DNA of 64,000 bases. It comes from Myxococcus eversor. GTDB taxonomy: Bacteria > Myxococcota > Myxococcia > Myxococcales > Myxococcaceae. The notes below the pieces were generated by a model. That model was given only the letters and a program-made list of their open reading frames with translations. It was not told the DNA's origin and made no database searches. The position numbers and the translations under genes are program-made. The stretch lies in NCBI RefSeq assembly GCF_010894455.1, contig NZ_JAAIXY010000008.1, forward strand, positions 62,001-126,000, given 5' to 3'. Position 1 is the first letter of the stretch; every line of letters begins with the position of its first letter. Shown piece by piece: positions 29,431 to 38,134 of this stretch.

Positions 29431-30634
29431 GGCGCGACTCCTTGTGGGCGGCCAGCAGCGGCGCCAGGTCCTGGTTGCGCATCACCCGCTCCACCACCTC
29501 CACCAGCCGCTTGGGCGTGCACCCGAAGCAGGGGATGCCCAGCGCGGTGAGCCTCTCCGCCATCGCGTGGTCGTACGTGGGCTGGCCCCCATCCGACAGC
29601 GACAGCAGGCACAGCACCTTCGCCCGCGAGTCCACGAGCTGGCGCAACCGCGCCACCAGCTCCTCCGCGTCGCCGCCCTCATAGAGGTCGGTAATCAGCA
29701 GGAAGAGGGTCTTCTCCGGCCGTTGCACGTGGTTCGCCTGGGCATAGGCCACCGCGCGGTTGATGTCCGTGCCGCCGCCGAGCTGCGCGGTGAACAGCAC
29801 CTCCACCGGGTCCGTGAGGAGCGGCGTCATGTCCACCACCTCCGTGTCGAACAGGATGAGGCGCGTGCGCAGCACATCCAGGGACGCGAAGATGGCCGCC
29901 ATGACGGAGCTGTACACCACGCTCTGGGCCATGGAGCCGGACTGGTCCACCACCAGCGTCACGTCCCACTCATGGTGACGGCGCTGGTTGGGCCAGAAGG
30001 AGAAGCGCTCCGGCACCAGCCGCTTGTGCTCCGCGTCCCAGCCCTTCAGGTTCTGCCGAATCGTGCGCTTCCAGTCGATGTTGCGCGCAATCGGCAGCGG
30101 GCTCGTCCTGTCCCTGCGCAGGGCGCCGAACACGGCCGTGCGGACGGTGGACTCCAGTTTCTTGCGCAGCTCCTCCACCACCTCGCGGACAATCTGCCGG
30201 GCAATCGCCTTCGCCTCGTCGGGGATGAGGCCGCGCGCGCTGACCAGCGTCGTCACCAGCTCCACGTTCTTGTCGAGGAAGGGCAGCGTCTCCGGCTCGA
30301 AGAGGAGCTGGGTGAGCCCCTTCTTCTCGATGGCGTCCTTCTGGACGAGCGCAATCACATCATCGCGGAAGAAGCCGCGCAGCGCGCCGAGCCACTCGGG
30401 GATGTAGGGGCGCGAGCCGGACGAACCCCCGCGCTTGTCGCCGTAGACGAAGGACAGCGCGTCATCCAGCGCCTCCAGGTCCCCCTGGCCCACGCCCACC
30501 GAACTCGCCTGGGCGCCCAGTGCGCGCAGCGAGGGACATGCCCCCGTCTTCTCCGCCATTGGACCGAGCGCGAGCCGCCAGCGCAGCAGCGCATCCCGGT
30601 CCTTCTCCGCCAGCTCCTTGGGGTCCACGCTCAT
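29423..30634 (-). CDS. VWA domain protein (YehP-type) of MoxR cluster
   Basis: 403 residues. The C-terminal half is a von Willebrand factor A domain with an intact metal-binding site: TLVVDQSGSMAQSV (DxSxS), LGGGTDINRAV (Thr) and LFLLITDLYEGGD (Asp). The N-terminal half is helical and family-specific (LGALRGFFRDDVIALVQKD). No signal peptide, so cytoplasmic. VWA proteins in MoxR clusters act as adaptors, presenting substrates to the AAA+ ring. It overlaps the DUF5682 gene by 4 bases and the SWIM gene by 8, consistent with a fixed-stoichiometry complex. Confidence 0.92.
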   Translation of the reverse strand: MSVDPKELAEKDRDALLRWRLALGPMAEKTGACPSLRALGAQASSVGVGQGDLEALDDALSFVYGDKRGGSSGSRPYIPEWLGALRGFFRDDVIALVQKDAIEKKGLTQLLFEPETLPFLDKNVELVTTLVSARGLIPDEAKAIARQIVREVVEELRKKLESTVRTAVFGALRRDRTSPLPIARNIDWKRTIRQNLKGWDAEHKRLVPERFSFWPNQRRHHEWDVTLVVDQSGSMAQSVVYSSVMAAIFASLDVLRTRLILFDTEVVDMTPLLTDPVEVLFTAQLGGGTDINRAVAYAQANHVQRPEKTLFLLITDLYEGGDAEELVARLRQLVDSRAKVLCLLSLSDGGQPTYDHAMAERLTALGIPCFGCTPKRLVEVVERVMRNQDLAPLLAAHKESRHG

Positions 30635-32943
30635 AGCAGGTCATCCAGGTCGTCGAGTGCCTTGCCCAGCTCGGCGCTCATGTCCTTGAGCTTCGCCGTG
30701 TCCTTCTCCTCGAGCACCGTCTTCACGGCCCGCCCCTTCTCTCCGAGCTGGCGCACCGCCACCACGTTCTCCATCAGGTAGCGACGCTCGGTGGTACCCA
30801 GCACGGCCAGTGCCCTCCTCAATACCGGCAGGGTCTGACGGAAGCGCTCCGGGTCGATGCTGGCCAGGAAGTCATCCAGGGCCTTCACCACTTCACGGTT
30901 CTTCACCAGCACCAGCGCGTTGACGCCCAGGAAGCCCTCCAGCCAGGACGCGCCCTCCTCCGGAGCCACCGCCAGCGACAGCCGCAATCCGACGATGGTC
31001 GCCACCTCCGCCTCGCTCAGCTCGTGCGCCAGGTACAACAGCCCCGTGGCCATTCCCGACGTCGCCGGGTGCACGGTGTTGCTGCCCATCAGCTCGCGAG
31101 CCTCCACCAGCCAACCGGCCTTGTCCGCGAGCGGCTGGGACAGCGCCACCTCGTGCAGGGTGCGCAGCGCCTCCGTCACGGAAGGCAGGGCGTCTGGACC
31201 GCAGGCGCAGGACTCGCGCACGCGCAGCAGCGCGCGGGAGAAGGTCTTCTGGCAGAGCACCGTCACCGCCTCGTCGCCCACGTCCGTGTGAGCGCGCGAA
31301 GTGCCATAGGCCACCAGTCCTGACAGCGCGCGAGCCGCCGACGCGAGCGACGGCAGGTCCACGTCCGTGGCCGCGTGCGTGTCACAGGCGCGCAGCGCCG
31401 ACGCCATGGTCTGCGGGCAGCCGGTAATCACCGACTCCAGCAACACCTCCGCTGCCGCGCCCGTGGTCTTCGCCAGGTCCAGTTGCTCTTGGAGGACGCG
31501 GGTCGTCACGGCTTCCAACGAGTCGCCGAGGACGATCTTCTCCACCAGCGCCACGTCCGTGGACGGGGTCCACTGTGCCTGCCAGGACTCGCGAACCCGC
31601 GTCAGCGCGGCCTGTCCTCCGGCCTCTTGTGGCGAAGCGCGCTGCTGTCCCGTGGCGGCCAGCGTCGCATACGGAATCCCGGCCACGCGCAGGCGGTGGA
31701 GGAACACCGAGGAGCCGACCTCCACCGTGTTGTTCAAGCGCAGCGTGAAGGTCTCCGGGCTGTCGGTGCTCGGCAGCCGGCGCGAGTCCAGCTCCCGCCA
31801 GAACTCCGCCTGGAGCGAGTTCTTGCCGATGCGACTGGCCACCCGTCCGACTTGATGACCGACGACGCTCTTCCACAGGAAGGCGTCGACATGCGTCGCA
31901 TCTCCCCGACACAGCGTGGCCACGGTGGCCTCGCGCAGCTCGTCGAGTCCCGGTGCGCTCTTCTCGCGCAGGTCCGCCAGCGTCATCGCCAGCCGGTACG
32001 CCTCCAGCACGTCCGACAGGGACGCGGTGAAGCCGCGCATGCGCAGGTGCGCGGCGAAGTCGATGAGCACCTCCAGCGTCGCGCGCCGGAAGTCGCACTG
32101 GGCCTCGTGGGCCTTCTGGTAGAAGTGCGGCGCCCGATTGCCCGCGCCGTAGCCAAGCTGCTCGGACAGCCGGGGGAAGCTGTACGGAATCACCGTCACC
32201 GCGCAGGGCACGGCCTTGGGCAGCTTCGCCTCCAGCGCGGGCTCCACGTCCCGGGCCAGGAAGGCCGCGATGTGCGCGGCGCCGGCCACCACGGCGACCT
32301 TGTCCGGCGAGACTCCGCTGGCCACCACCTCCAGCACCTTGCGCGCCATGAAGGCATCGCGCCAGCGGTGGTAGTCCTGTCGAGGACCCGCGTTGAGCAC
32401 ATCCGCCCAGGCGAGCAGCACGGGACGGAAGCCCTCGGGCGTCCAGTCGGGCGCCTCGAACAGCGCCTCCCACAGCTCTTCGAAGGAGCGGTAGCCCTGC
32501 TCGCGGGCGAAGCGCTCCGTGAGCGGCTCTTCGTCATGGACGTGCTCGTGACGCTCGGCCTCCGGGACATCCTCGCTCTCGACGCTGGCCGTCTCGGCGT
32601 GGCGGTCCATGCCCAGGCTGACGCCGACGGGGATGTCGATGAACGACGCGCGGGCGCGGTTCACCTTCGCCCAGCGCAGGGCCGCGTACTCGGGAGAGTA
32701 GTCCGCGAAGGGCCACAGCGCCGAGCCCGGGGTGTCATCCGTGCGGTAGCCGAGCAGCGCGATGGGTGGCTTCGTCTCCGAGTCACACAGCACGTCAATC
32801 AGGTCGGAGGCATCACAGGGTCCCTCGATGAGGACGACCTCCGGCTTCACGCGCTCCAGCCAGCGCCCGAGCACCGCCGTGGTGCGCGGCGAGTGGTGGC
32901 GCACCGGGAACAGGTGCACCCGGGAGAGCAGGTCCAGGTCCAT
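30631..32943 (-). CDS. DUF5682 family protein (YehM-type)
   Basis: 770 residues. The N-terminus VHLFPVRHHSPRTTAVLGRW followed by KPEVVLIEGPCDASDLI is the signature of DUF5682, thought to resemble the TraB/ChaN/erythromycin-esterase-like fold with conserved His and Glu. A second conserved region is VVAGAAHIAAFLARDVEP. The rest is largely helical. It is the second gene in the cluster, sharing a single base with the MoxR gene and 4 with the VWA gene. Enzymatic activity is unknown; if the esterase-like site is active it would be the catalytic part of the system. Confidence 0.9.
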   Translation of the reverse strand: MDLDLLSRVHLFPVRHHSPRTTAVLGRWLERVKPEVVLIEGPCDASDLIDVLCDSETKPPIALLGYRTDDTPGSALWPFADYSPEYAALRWAKVNRARASFIDIPVGVSLGMDRHAETASVESEDVPEAERHEHVHDEEPLTERFAREQGYRSFEELWEALFEAPDWTPEGFRPVLLAWADVLNAGPRQDYHRWRDAFMARKVLEVVASGVSPDKVAVVAGAAHIAAFLARDVEPALEAKLPKAVPCAVTVIPYSFPRLSEQLGYGAGNRAPHFYQKAHEAQCDFRRATLEVLIDFAAHLRMRGFTASLSDVLEAYRLAMTLADLREKSAPGLDELREATVATLCRGDATHVDAFLWKSVVGHQVGRVASRIGKNSLQAEFWRELDSRRLPSTDSPETFTLRLNNTVEVGSSVFLHRLRVAGIPYATLAATGQQRASPQEAGGQAALTRVRESWQAQWTPSTDVALVEKIVLGDSLEAVTTRVLQEQLDLAKTTGAAAEVLLESVITGCPQTMASALRACDTHAATDVDLPSLASAARALSGLVAYGTSRAHTDVGDEAVTVLCQKTFSRALLRVRESCACGPDALPSVTEALRTLHEVALSQPLADKAGWLVEARELMGSNTVHPATSGMATGLLYLAHELSEAEVATIVGLRLSLAVAPEEGASWLEGFLGVNALVLVKNREVVKALDDFLASIDPERFRQTLPVLRRALAVLGTTERRYLMENVVAVRQLGEKGRAVKTVLEEKDTAKLKDMSAELGKALDDLDDLL

Positions 32944-34028
32944 CAGCCCCTCAGGAGCTTCTTGCTGGCGGTGTAGAGGTCCTTCCAGGCGCCAGTGCGG
33001 CCCTTGGCGACGGTCTCCATGTACTCGCGCAGGGCCTTCACGTCGTCCTCCTGCTCCTTCACCACGGCGCCCACCAGCGAGGCGGCCAGCTCGTGGGGGG
33101 TGACCTTTCCGCCGCCGAACTGCTCCGCGAGGATGGAGCTGTTGAACAGCACGCTGATGGCCTCCGCGGTGGACAGCACGGCGCCCGGGGTGCGGACCTT
33201 CGTCTTGCCGTCCTTCGTCACGCCCTTGCGCAGCTCCTGGAAGAGCGTGAGCAGGATTCGCGACAGCTCCTCCGGAGGCGGCACGCCGACCTGATAGTCA
33301 TTGCGCAGCTCCGCCTCGCGCTTCGTCACGATCTGGATTTCCTGTTCCAGGTCCTCGACGACGGGGACGGTGACGAAGTTGAAGCGGCGCTTGAGGGCGG
33401 CGCTCATCTCGTTGACGCCCCGGTCTCTCGTGTTCGCGGTGGCGATGAGGTTGAAGCCGCGCTGGGCGCTGACCACCTCGCCCAATTCGGGGATGGAGAC
33501 CTGCTTCTCCGACAGGATGGAGATGAGCGCGTCCTGAATCTCTGGGGACGTGCGGGTGACCTCCTCGAAGCGGGCGAACTTGCCGGTGCGCATGGCGCGC
33601 AGGACGGGGGAGGGGACGAGGGCCTCGGGGGTGGGGCCCTGCGCGAGCAGCAGCGCGTAGTTCCACGAGTACTTGAGGTGGTCCTCGCTGGTGCCGGCGG
33701 TGCCCTGGACGATGAGGGCGGAGGTGCCGCTGACGGCGGCGGCCAGGTGTTCGGACAGCCAGCTCTTCGCGGTGCCGGGCTCGCCCACGAGCATCAGCGC
33801 GCGGTCCGAGGCGAGTGTGGCGATGCAGACCTGGATGAGTCCCTTGTCGCCGACGTACTTGGGCGTAATCGTCACGCCGCCCACGGGTTTGGCGGCGCCG
33901 AGGATGTATGTCTCCACGGCGCGAGGCGACAGCGCCCATCCAGGAGGACGGGGCTTGTCGTCATGGGCGGCGAGGGCTTCCAGCTCGGTCTTGAACTTCG
34001 CTTCGGCGGGCAGTCGGATGTCCGGCAT
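32943..34028 (-). CDS. MoxR-type AAA+ ATPase (YehL-type)
   Basis: 361 residues. Walker A is VGEPGTAKSWLSEH (82-89 core), the Walker-B-like segment is KFARFEEVTRTSPEIQDALI, sensor 1 is LIATANTRDRGVNE and the arginine finger region is SAALKRRFNFVTVP. This is the MoxR/RavA branch of AAA+ proteins, ring-shaped chaperones working with VWA partners. It heads the four-gene operon; the promoter should lie in the roughly 200-base gap shared with the divergent ptuA-like gene. Confidence 0.93.
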   Translation of the reverse strand: MPDIRLPAEAKFKTELEALAAHDDKPRPPGWALSPRAVETYILGAAKPVGGVTITPKYVGDKGLIQVCIATLASDRALMLVGEPGTAKSWLSEHLAAAVSGTSALIVQGTAGTSEDHLKYSWNYALLLAQGPTPEALVPSPVLRAMRTGKFARFEEVTRTSPEIQDALISILSEKQVSIPELGEVVSAQRGFNLIATANTRDRGVNEMSAALKRRFNFVTVPVVEDLEQEIQIVTKREAELRNDYQVGVPPPEELSRILLTLFQELRKGVTKDGKTKVRTPGAVLSTAEAISVLFNSSILAEQFGGGKVTPHELAASLVGAVVKEQEDDVKALREYMETVAKGRTGAWKDLYTASKKLLRG

Positions 34029-34231
34029 GCGTGCAAACTACCGGTTCGGTCTGACACGCCGCAATCCGAGGGGTTGTCTGGGCTGTGGCTCGGAAACCGA
34101 CCTCCGGGAGCGCGAAGCTGGAGCGGTCCTGGTGACGAAGTGCTTCGCCACGAGGCAGCGACGCACGGTGGCTTCACAATGTGGCCACGAGGCGGTTGAC
34201 CCTCTGCGTCGTTTCGGGCGTGCTGCGCGGC

Positions 34232-35551
34232 ATGTACCTGAAGAAAGTCGTCCTCGAGAACATCCGCTCCATCACCGAACTGGAGTGGGAGCCGCCAGCG
34301 GCGCCCTCACTGGCGGGATGGCACGTCATTCTCGGGGACAACGGCGCGGGCAAGAGCTCCGTCCTCCGAGCCATCGCGCTCGCCCTGGTGGGGCCCAGTG
34401 AGGCGATTGCGCTGCGTCAGGACTGGAACGAGTGGCTGCGGTCACGAACCCAGTCAGGTTCGATTCACCTGACCCTGACCTGGGACGAGACGCAGGACTT
34501 CTTCACGGGGAGCGGCAGGCGACCCAAGGCCGCGCATGCGGACCTTGCCGCGGGCCTCAAGCTGGATCGGCCCGAGTCAGAGTCCCCGCATGTCCGCTTG
34601 TCCGCTGCGGCGTCTGGCAACGCGGACCCCAGTCGGAATATCTGGGGAGATGGCCAGGGCTGGTTCGCTGCCTCATACGGTCCTTTCCGCCGCTTCACCG
34701 GGGGCGACAAGGACCAGGAGAAGCTCTTCTATTCAAACCCCAAGCTTGCCCGCCATTTGTCTGTCTTCGGGGAGTCTGTAGCGCTCTCGGAGTGCTTGGA
34801 ATGGCTCAAGCTTCTTGAATTCAAGCGACTGGAAGGCGGACCCGAAGGCGCGCTGTTGGAGCCACTGAAACAGTTCGTCAACCAGCCCGACTTTCTGCCG
34901 AACGAAGCCCGCTTGGAGTCCATCTCCTCGAATGGCGTGCGCTTCGTCGACGGCAATGGCTGCGAGGTTCCTGTCGAGAACCTGAGCGATGGATATCGCT
35001 CCATCCTGAGCATGACGTTCGAGCTCATCCGCCAGCTCGCGAAGACCTACGGTGCCGGGAAGCTTTTCGCTCTGAATGATGCGACGACCGTGCGCGTTCC
35101 GGGCGTCGTCCTCATCGACGAAATCGACGTGCACCTGCACCCCACCTGGCAGCGCCGCGTGGGTCAGTGGTTCCGCAAGCACTTCCCCTTCATCCAGTTC
35201 ATCGTCACTACGCACAGCCCGCTCATCTGTCAGGCCGCGACGGTGGGAAGCATCTTCCGGCTTCCGCAGCCGGGGAGCGATGATTCGGGTGGCATGGTCA
35301 CCGGCCTCGCGAGGGACCGACTCCTCTATGGGAACGTGCTGGACGCCTACGGAACGGGCGTCTTTGGAGATATCTCCACGCGTTCACCGGAGGCGCTCGA
35401 ACAGCTCGAACGCCTCGCCGTGCTCAACCAGAAAGAGTTGGCCGAAGGGCTCAGCGACGACGAGCGTACGGAGCAGCAGACATTGCGCGCTCGGACCCCC
35501 ACGTCCGCGAGTGCCTTGCCTGCCCCCGACGTGAAGGACCTGCTCAAGTGA
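34232..35551 (+). CDS. ptuA: PtuA-like ATPase of a Septu-type defence system
   Basis: 439 residues from the ATG at 34232 (the open frame starts 51 bases earlier). YLKKVVLENIRSITELEW opens a RecF/SMC-type ATPase; Walker A is VILGDNGAGKSSVLRAI, the signature loop VENLSDGYRSIL, Walker B VVLIDEIDVHLHPTWQRR and the H-loop FIVTTHSPLICQ. The stop overlaps the GTG of the HNH nuclease gene (GTGA), the usual arrangement of Septu PtuA-PtuB. In known systems PtuA assembles and controls PtuB. Codon use looks less strongly GC3-biased than in neighbouring operons, which may mean transfer (visual impression). Confidence 0.88.
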   Translation: MYLKKVVLENIRSITELEWEPPAAPSLAGWHVILGDNGAGKSSVLRAIALALVGPSEAIALRQDWNEWLRSRTQSGSIHLTLTWDETQDFFTGSGRRPKAAHADLAAGLKLDRPESESPHVRLSAAASGNADPSRNIWGDGQGWFAASYGPFRRFTGGDKDQEKLFYSNPKLARHLSVFGESVALSECLEWLKLLEFKRLEGGPEGALLEPLKQFVNQPDFLPNEARLESISSNGVRFVDGNGCEVPVENLSDGYRSILSMTFELIRQLAKTYGAGKLFALNDATTVRVPGVVLIDEIDVHLHPTWQRRVGQWFRKHFPFIQFIVTTHSPLICQAATVGSIFRLPQPGSDDSGGMVTGLARDRLLYGNVLDAYGTGVFGDISTRSPEALEQLERLAVLNQKELAEGLSDDERTEQQTLRARTPTSASALPAPDVKDLLK

Positions 35552-36357
35552 TTCGCCTGCCGGACAGCCCGTTGTCGGCCGATGCGCTAAAGGGCCTCGC
35601 GGAGCACCAGCGGGCCATCGATTCGCTGCCGGACTACGCGGAGCGTGTGGCGAGCGCGAAGAAGAGATTCTCCTCGGTGAACAAAGTCGGCAATCCCACC
35701 TTCGATGACGTCAAGGCGACGCTGACGAGGATGTGTTCCGGAGCGCGCCGCTGCGCCTATTGCGAGGACTCGTGTGCGGACGAAGTGGAGCACATCCGCC
35801 CGAAGTCGCTGTATCCCGAGGTCGTCTTCGCGTGGATGAACTACCTCTACGCGTGCGGCATCTGCAATCTGCACAAGAATGACCACTTCGCGGTCTTCGC
35901 CGAGGACACGGGACTCCTCACCAGCGTGCAGCGTACGTGGAAGGCGCCAGTCGTGCCCCCCATCGTGGGCACGCCCGTGTTCATCGACCCGCGCATCGAG
36001 GACCCGACCGAGTTCCTGTCCCTCGACCTGCGGGACACCTTCTGGTTCCTTCCACGCGCAAAGCCGGGGACCGTCGAACATGCTCGCGCCGAGTACACGA
36101 TTCGCGAGCTCCGATTGAATCTGCGCGACATCCTGCCCAGTGCGCGACGCGACGCCTATCTGGACTACCTCAATCACCTCAAGGTCTACGTCCACGACAA
36201 GTCACAGGGCATGCCGCAGGCTCACCTCGACATGTTTGCAGGGCGGTTGAGAGCGCGTCAGCACCCCTCGGTCTGGTTCGAAATGAAGCGTCAGCACGCG
36301 CTCATCGGAGAGCTGCTACTGCCCTTCTCCAAGGCGCCCGAAGCACTCGACTGGTGA
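35548..36357 (+). CDS. ptuB: PtuB-like HNH endonuclease of a Septu-type defence system
   Basis: 269 residues, GTG start inside the ptuA stop. The HNH site is visible: CAYCEDSCADEVEHIRPKSL (zinc CxxC and the first catalytic EH), then WMNYLYACGICNLHKNDHFA (Asn and CxxCNxxK). This layout matches the retron/Septu-associated HNH family (TIGR02646), which cleaves nucleic acids upon phage infection. The rest is helical, with FIDPRIEDPTEFLSLD in the middle as in the family. It ends 6 bases before the convergent small secreted-protein gene. Confidence 0.9.
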   Translation: MIRLPDSPLSADALKGLAEHQRAIDSLPDYAERVASAKKRFSSVNKVGNPTFDDVKATLTRMCSGARRCAYCEDSCADEVEHIRPKSLYPEVVFAWMNYLYACGICNLHKNDHFAVFAEDTGLLTSVQRTWKAPVVPPIVGTPVFIDPRIEDPTEFLSLDLRDTFWFLPRAKPGTVEHARAEYTIRELRLNLRDILPSARRDAYLDYLNHLKVYVHDKSQGMPQAHLDMFAGRLRARQHPSVWFEMKRQHALIGELLLPFSKAPEALDW

Positions 36358-36363
36358 CGTGCC

Positions 36364-36834
36364 TCACTCCGCGCACGGAAACGAGGTGTCCAGCGTCTTG
36401 CTCCCGTTGATGCCCGGGCCCGTCAGGGTGACGACCACCTTCACGGCGGAAGAGCACTCGTAGGGCAGCAGGAAGGGCACCGTCGTCTCGCCTTTCTCCG
36501 CGAGCGCATGCAGCTCACGCGTCTGCGTCACCTTCCACGCGCGCCGCGAGCCCGCCTCCGACTCCTCCTTCGGCGCGCTCACCACGAGCTTCAGCTTCAG
36601 CGGCTTGTCCCCCTCGTAGGTGCCCTGCACCTTCACCAGCAGCAGCGCGTCCACGTTCATCCCATACGGGTCCGCGGCCTCGTCCGTCGTGACGATGGAG
36701 GCCTTCTGCCGGTCGAAGACCCGCAGCACGACTCCTCCCAGGGACACGCTCGGAGCGCTCGCGCTCCCGGCGGTGGAGGACAGCAACAGGACACCACTCA
36801 CGAGCAGCGAGAGCAGCTTCGTTCGCGACGACAT
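36364..36834 (-). CDS. Small secreted hypothetical protein
   Basis: 156 residues from the ATG at 36834, preferred over the GTG six bases earlier because ggagg then sits 5 bases upstream. Signal peptide LLSLLVSGVLLLSSTAGSASA with an Ala-x-Ala end. The mature part is all-beta in character (VSLGGVVLRVFDRQKASIV, LLLVKVQGTYEGDKPLKLKL) and has two cysteines near the C-terminus (YECSSA, SFPCAE), possibly a disulfide. I do not recognise a family. It is convergent with the HNH gene. Confidence 0.8.
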   Translation of the reverse strand: MSSRTKLLSLLVSGVLLLSSTAGSASAPSVSLGGVVLRVFDRQKASIVTTDEAADPYGMNVDALLLVKVQGTYEGDKPLKLKLVVSAPKEESEAGSRRAWKVTQTRELHALAEKGETTVPFLLPYECSSAVKVVVTLTGPGINGSKTLDTSFPCAE

Positions 36835-37033
36835 CTCCACCTCCGGAAACCGTCAGGTCACATCCGCCGCGCGACTGTACGCCAGCCTGGTGTCCTCCCG
36901 TGCCTGTAAGGCGAGCATGAGGCCGTGCCCTGGCTCGGGGCTTCGTCACTCCGACTGCAATCCGCCCCGCCCATGCCCAGCCTGCGGAGGAACCCTGTCC
37001 GACGCGGGCCTCCACCCGCGAGGAGCCACTTCC

Positions 37034-38014
37034 ATGAAGACCTCCGTTCCCTCTCAGATGAAGGCCGCCGCCATCGACCGTTTCGGCGGACCGGAAGTAC
37101 TCGGCACCAAGACGGTGCCCGTCCCCCAGGTAGGCCCCGGTGAGGTGCTCATCCAGGTGGAGACCGCTGGCATCGGCCAGTGGGACCCCGCCGAGCGCGC
37201 GGGCGAGATGGAAGGCTACAAGCCGGGCAGCAAGGCCTCCTTCCCATACGTGCTCGGCACGGATGGCGCGGGCACCGTCGTGGCCCTGGGCGAAGGCGTC
37301 AAGAACCTCAAGGTCGGTGACAAGGTCTACGCCTTCGGCTTCCTGAACGAGAAGGGCGGCTTCTACGCGGAATACACCGCGGTGAGGGCCGTGGACACCG
37401 CGCTCGTGCCCAAGGGCTTGAGCGCGGAGCAGGCGGGCGTGCTGGCGGCGGATGGAATCACGGCCCTCCAAGGCGTGGAGGACACCCTCAAGGTCGGCCA
37501 GGGCACCACGCTGCTGGTGTACGGCGCGAGCGGCGGCGTGGGGCACCTCGCGGTGCAGCTCGCCAAGCGGCTGGGTGCGAAGGTCCTCGCGGTGGCCTCC
37601 GGTGCGGACGGCGTGGAGCTGATGAAGAAGCTCGGCGCGGACAAGGCCGTGGACGGCCGCTCCGACGACGTCGCGAAGGCGGTGCGGGACTTCGCCCCGG
37701 ATGGCCTCGACGCGGCGCTGGTGCTCGTGGGTGGAGACAAGGTGGACGAGCTGCTCAAGGGCGCCGTGAAGAAGGGCGGCCACATCGCGTACCCCAACGG
37801 CGTCGAGCCCGCGCCCAAGGGCGCCGATGGCATCAAGGCGACCGCCTACAACGGCGAGGCGAACCCCAAGGTGCTCGGCCGCCTCAACAGCCTCATCGAG
37901 TCCGGCCCCTTCCACGTGGAGATATCGAAGGTCTACCGCCTGGATGACGTCCGCGGCGCGCACGAGGCCGTGGGCAAGCACCACCTGGGCAAGCTGGCCC
38001 TGCGCATCAACTGA
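37034..38014 (+). CDS. Zinc-independent quinone oxidoreductase-like / NADP-dependent alcohol dehydrogenase
   Basis: 326 residues from the ATG at 37034, with gaggag 10 bases upstream. N-terminal GroES-like domain (MKAAAIDRFGGPEVLGTKTV, VLGTDGAGTVVALGEGVKNL) and Rossmann domain with TLLVYGASGGVGHLAVQLAK. The Cys/His zinc ligands of alcohol dehydrogenases are absent, so it belongs with QOR/enoyl-reductase-like MDR enzymes, reducing quinones or activated C=C bonds with NADPH. Single-gene transcription unit followed by a strong hairpin. Confidence 0.92.
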   Translation: MKTSVPSQMKAAAIDRFGGPEVLGTKTVPVPQVGPGEVLIQVETAGIGQWDPAERAGEMEGYKPGSKASFPYVLGTDGAGTVVALGEGVKNLKVGDKVYAFGFLNEKGGFYAEYTAVRAVDTALVPKGLSAEQAGVLAADGITALQGVEDTLKVGQGTTLLVYGASGGVGHLAVQLAKRLGAKVLAVASGADGVELMKKLGADKAVDGRSDDVAKAVRDFAPDGLDAALVLVGGDKVDELLKGAVKKGGHIAYPNGVEPAPKGADGIKATAYNGEANPKVLGRLNSLIESGPFHVEISKVYRLDDVRGAHEAVGKHHLGKLALRIN

Positions 38015-38045
38015 GGCGCGCGAAGCACGTGCCCGCGGATGAACG

Positions 38046-38076
38046 CCGCCGGGGCCCTGAAGCAGGGCTCCGGCGG
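38046..38076. terminator. Strong hairpin between convergent genes
   Basis: A 14-bp stem (ccgccggggccctg / cagggctccggcgg, one G-U type pair) with a 3-base loop lies 31 bases after the oxidoreductase stop, before the convergent lipoprotein gene. It likely ends both transcripts. Confidence 0.65.
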
Positions 38077-38134
38077 AAGTCCTTCCAGCGCCCGAGCTCC
38101 GGCACGGCGCCGGAGGCGGGTCGCACGGCGAGGA

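Noticed and set aside
34029-34231. Retron non-coding RNA upstream of the PtuA-PtuB pair
   Set aside because: No reverse transcriptase gene and no obvious long folded repeat; the region more simply holds divergent promoters.
36620-37033. N-terminal extension of the quinone oxidoreductase
   Set aside because: The frame upstream of 37034 overlaps the opposite secreted-protein gene and lacks family similarity; a good ribosome site sits before 37034.
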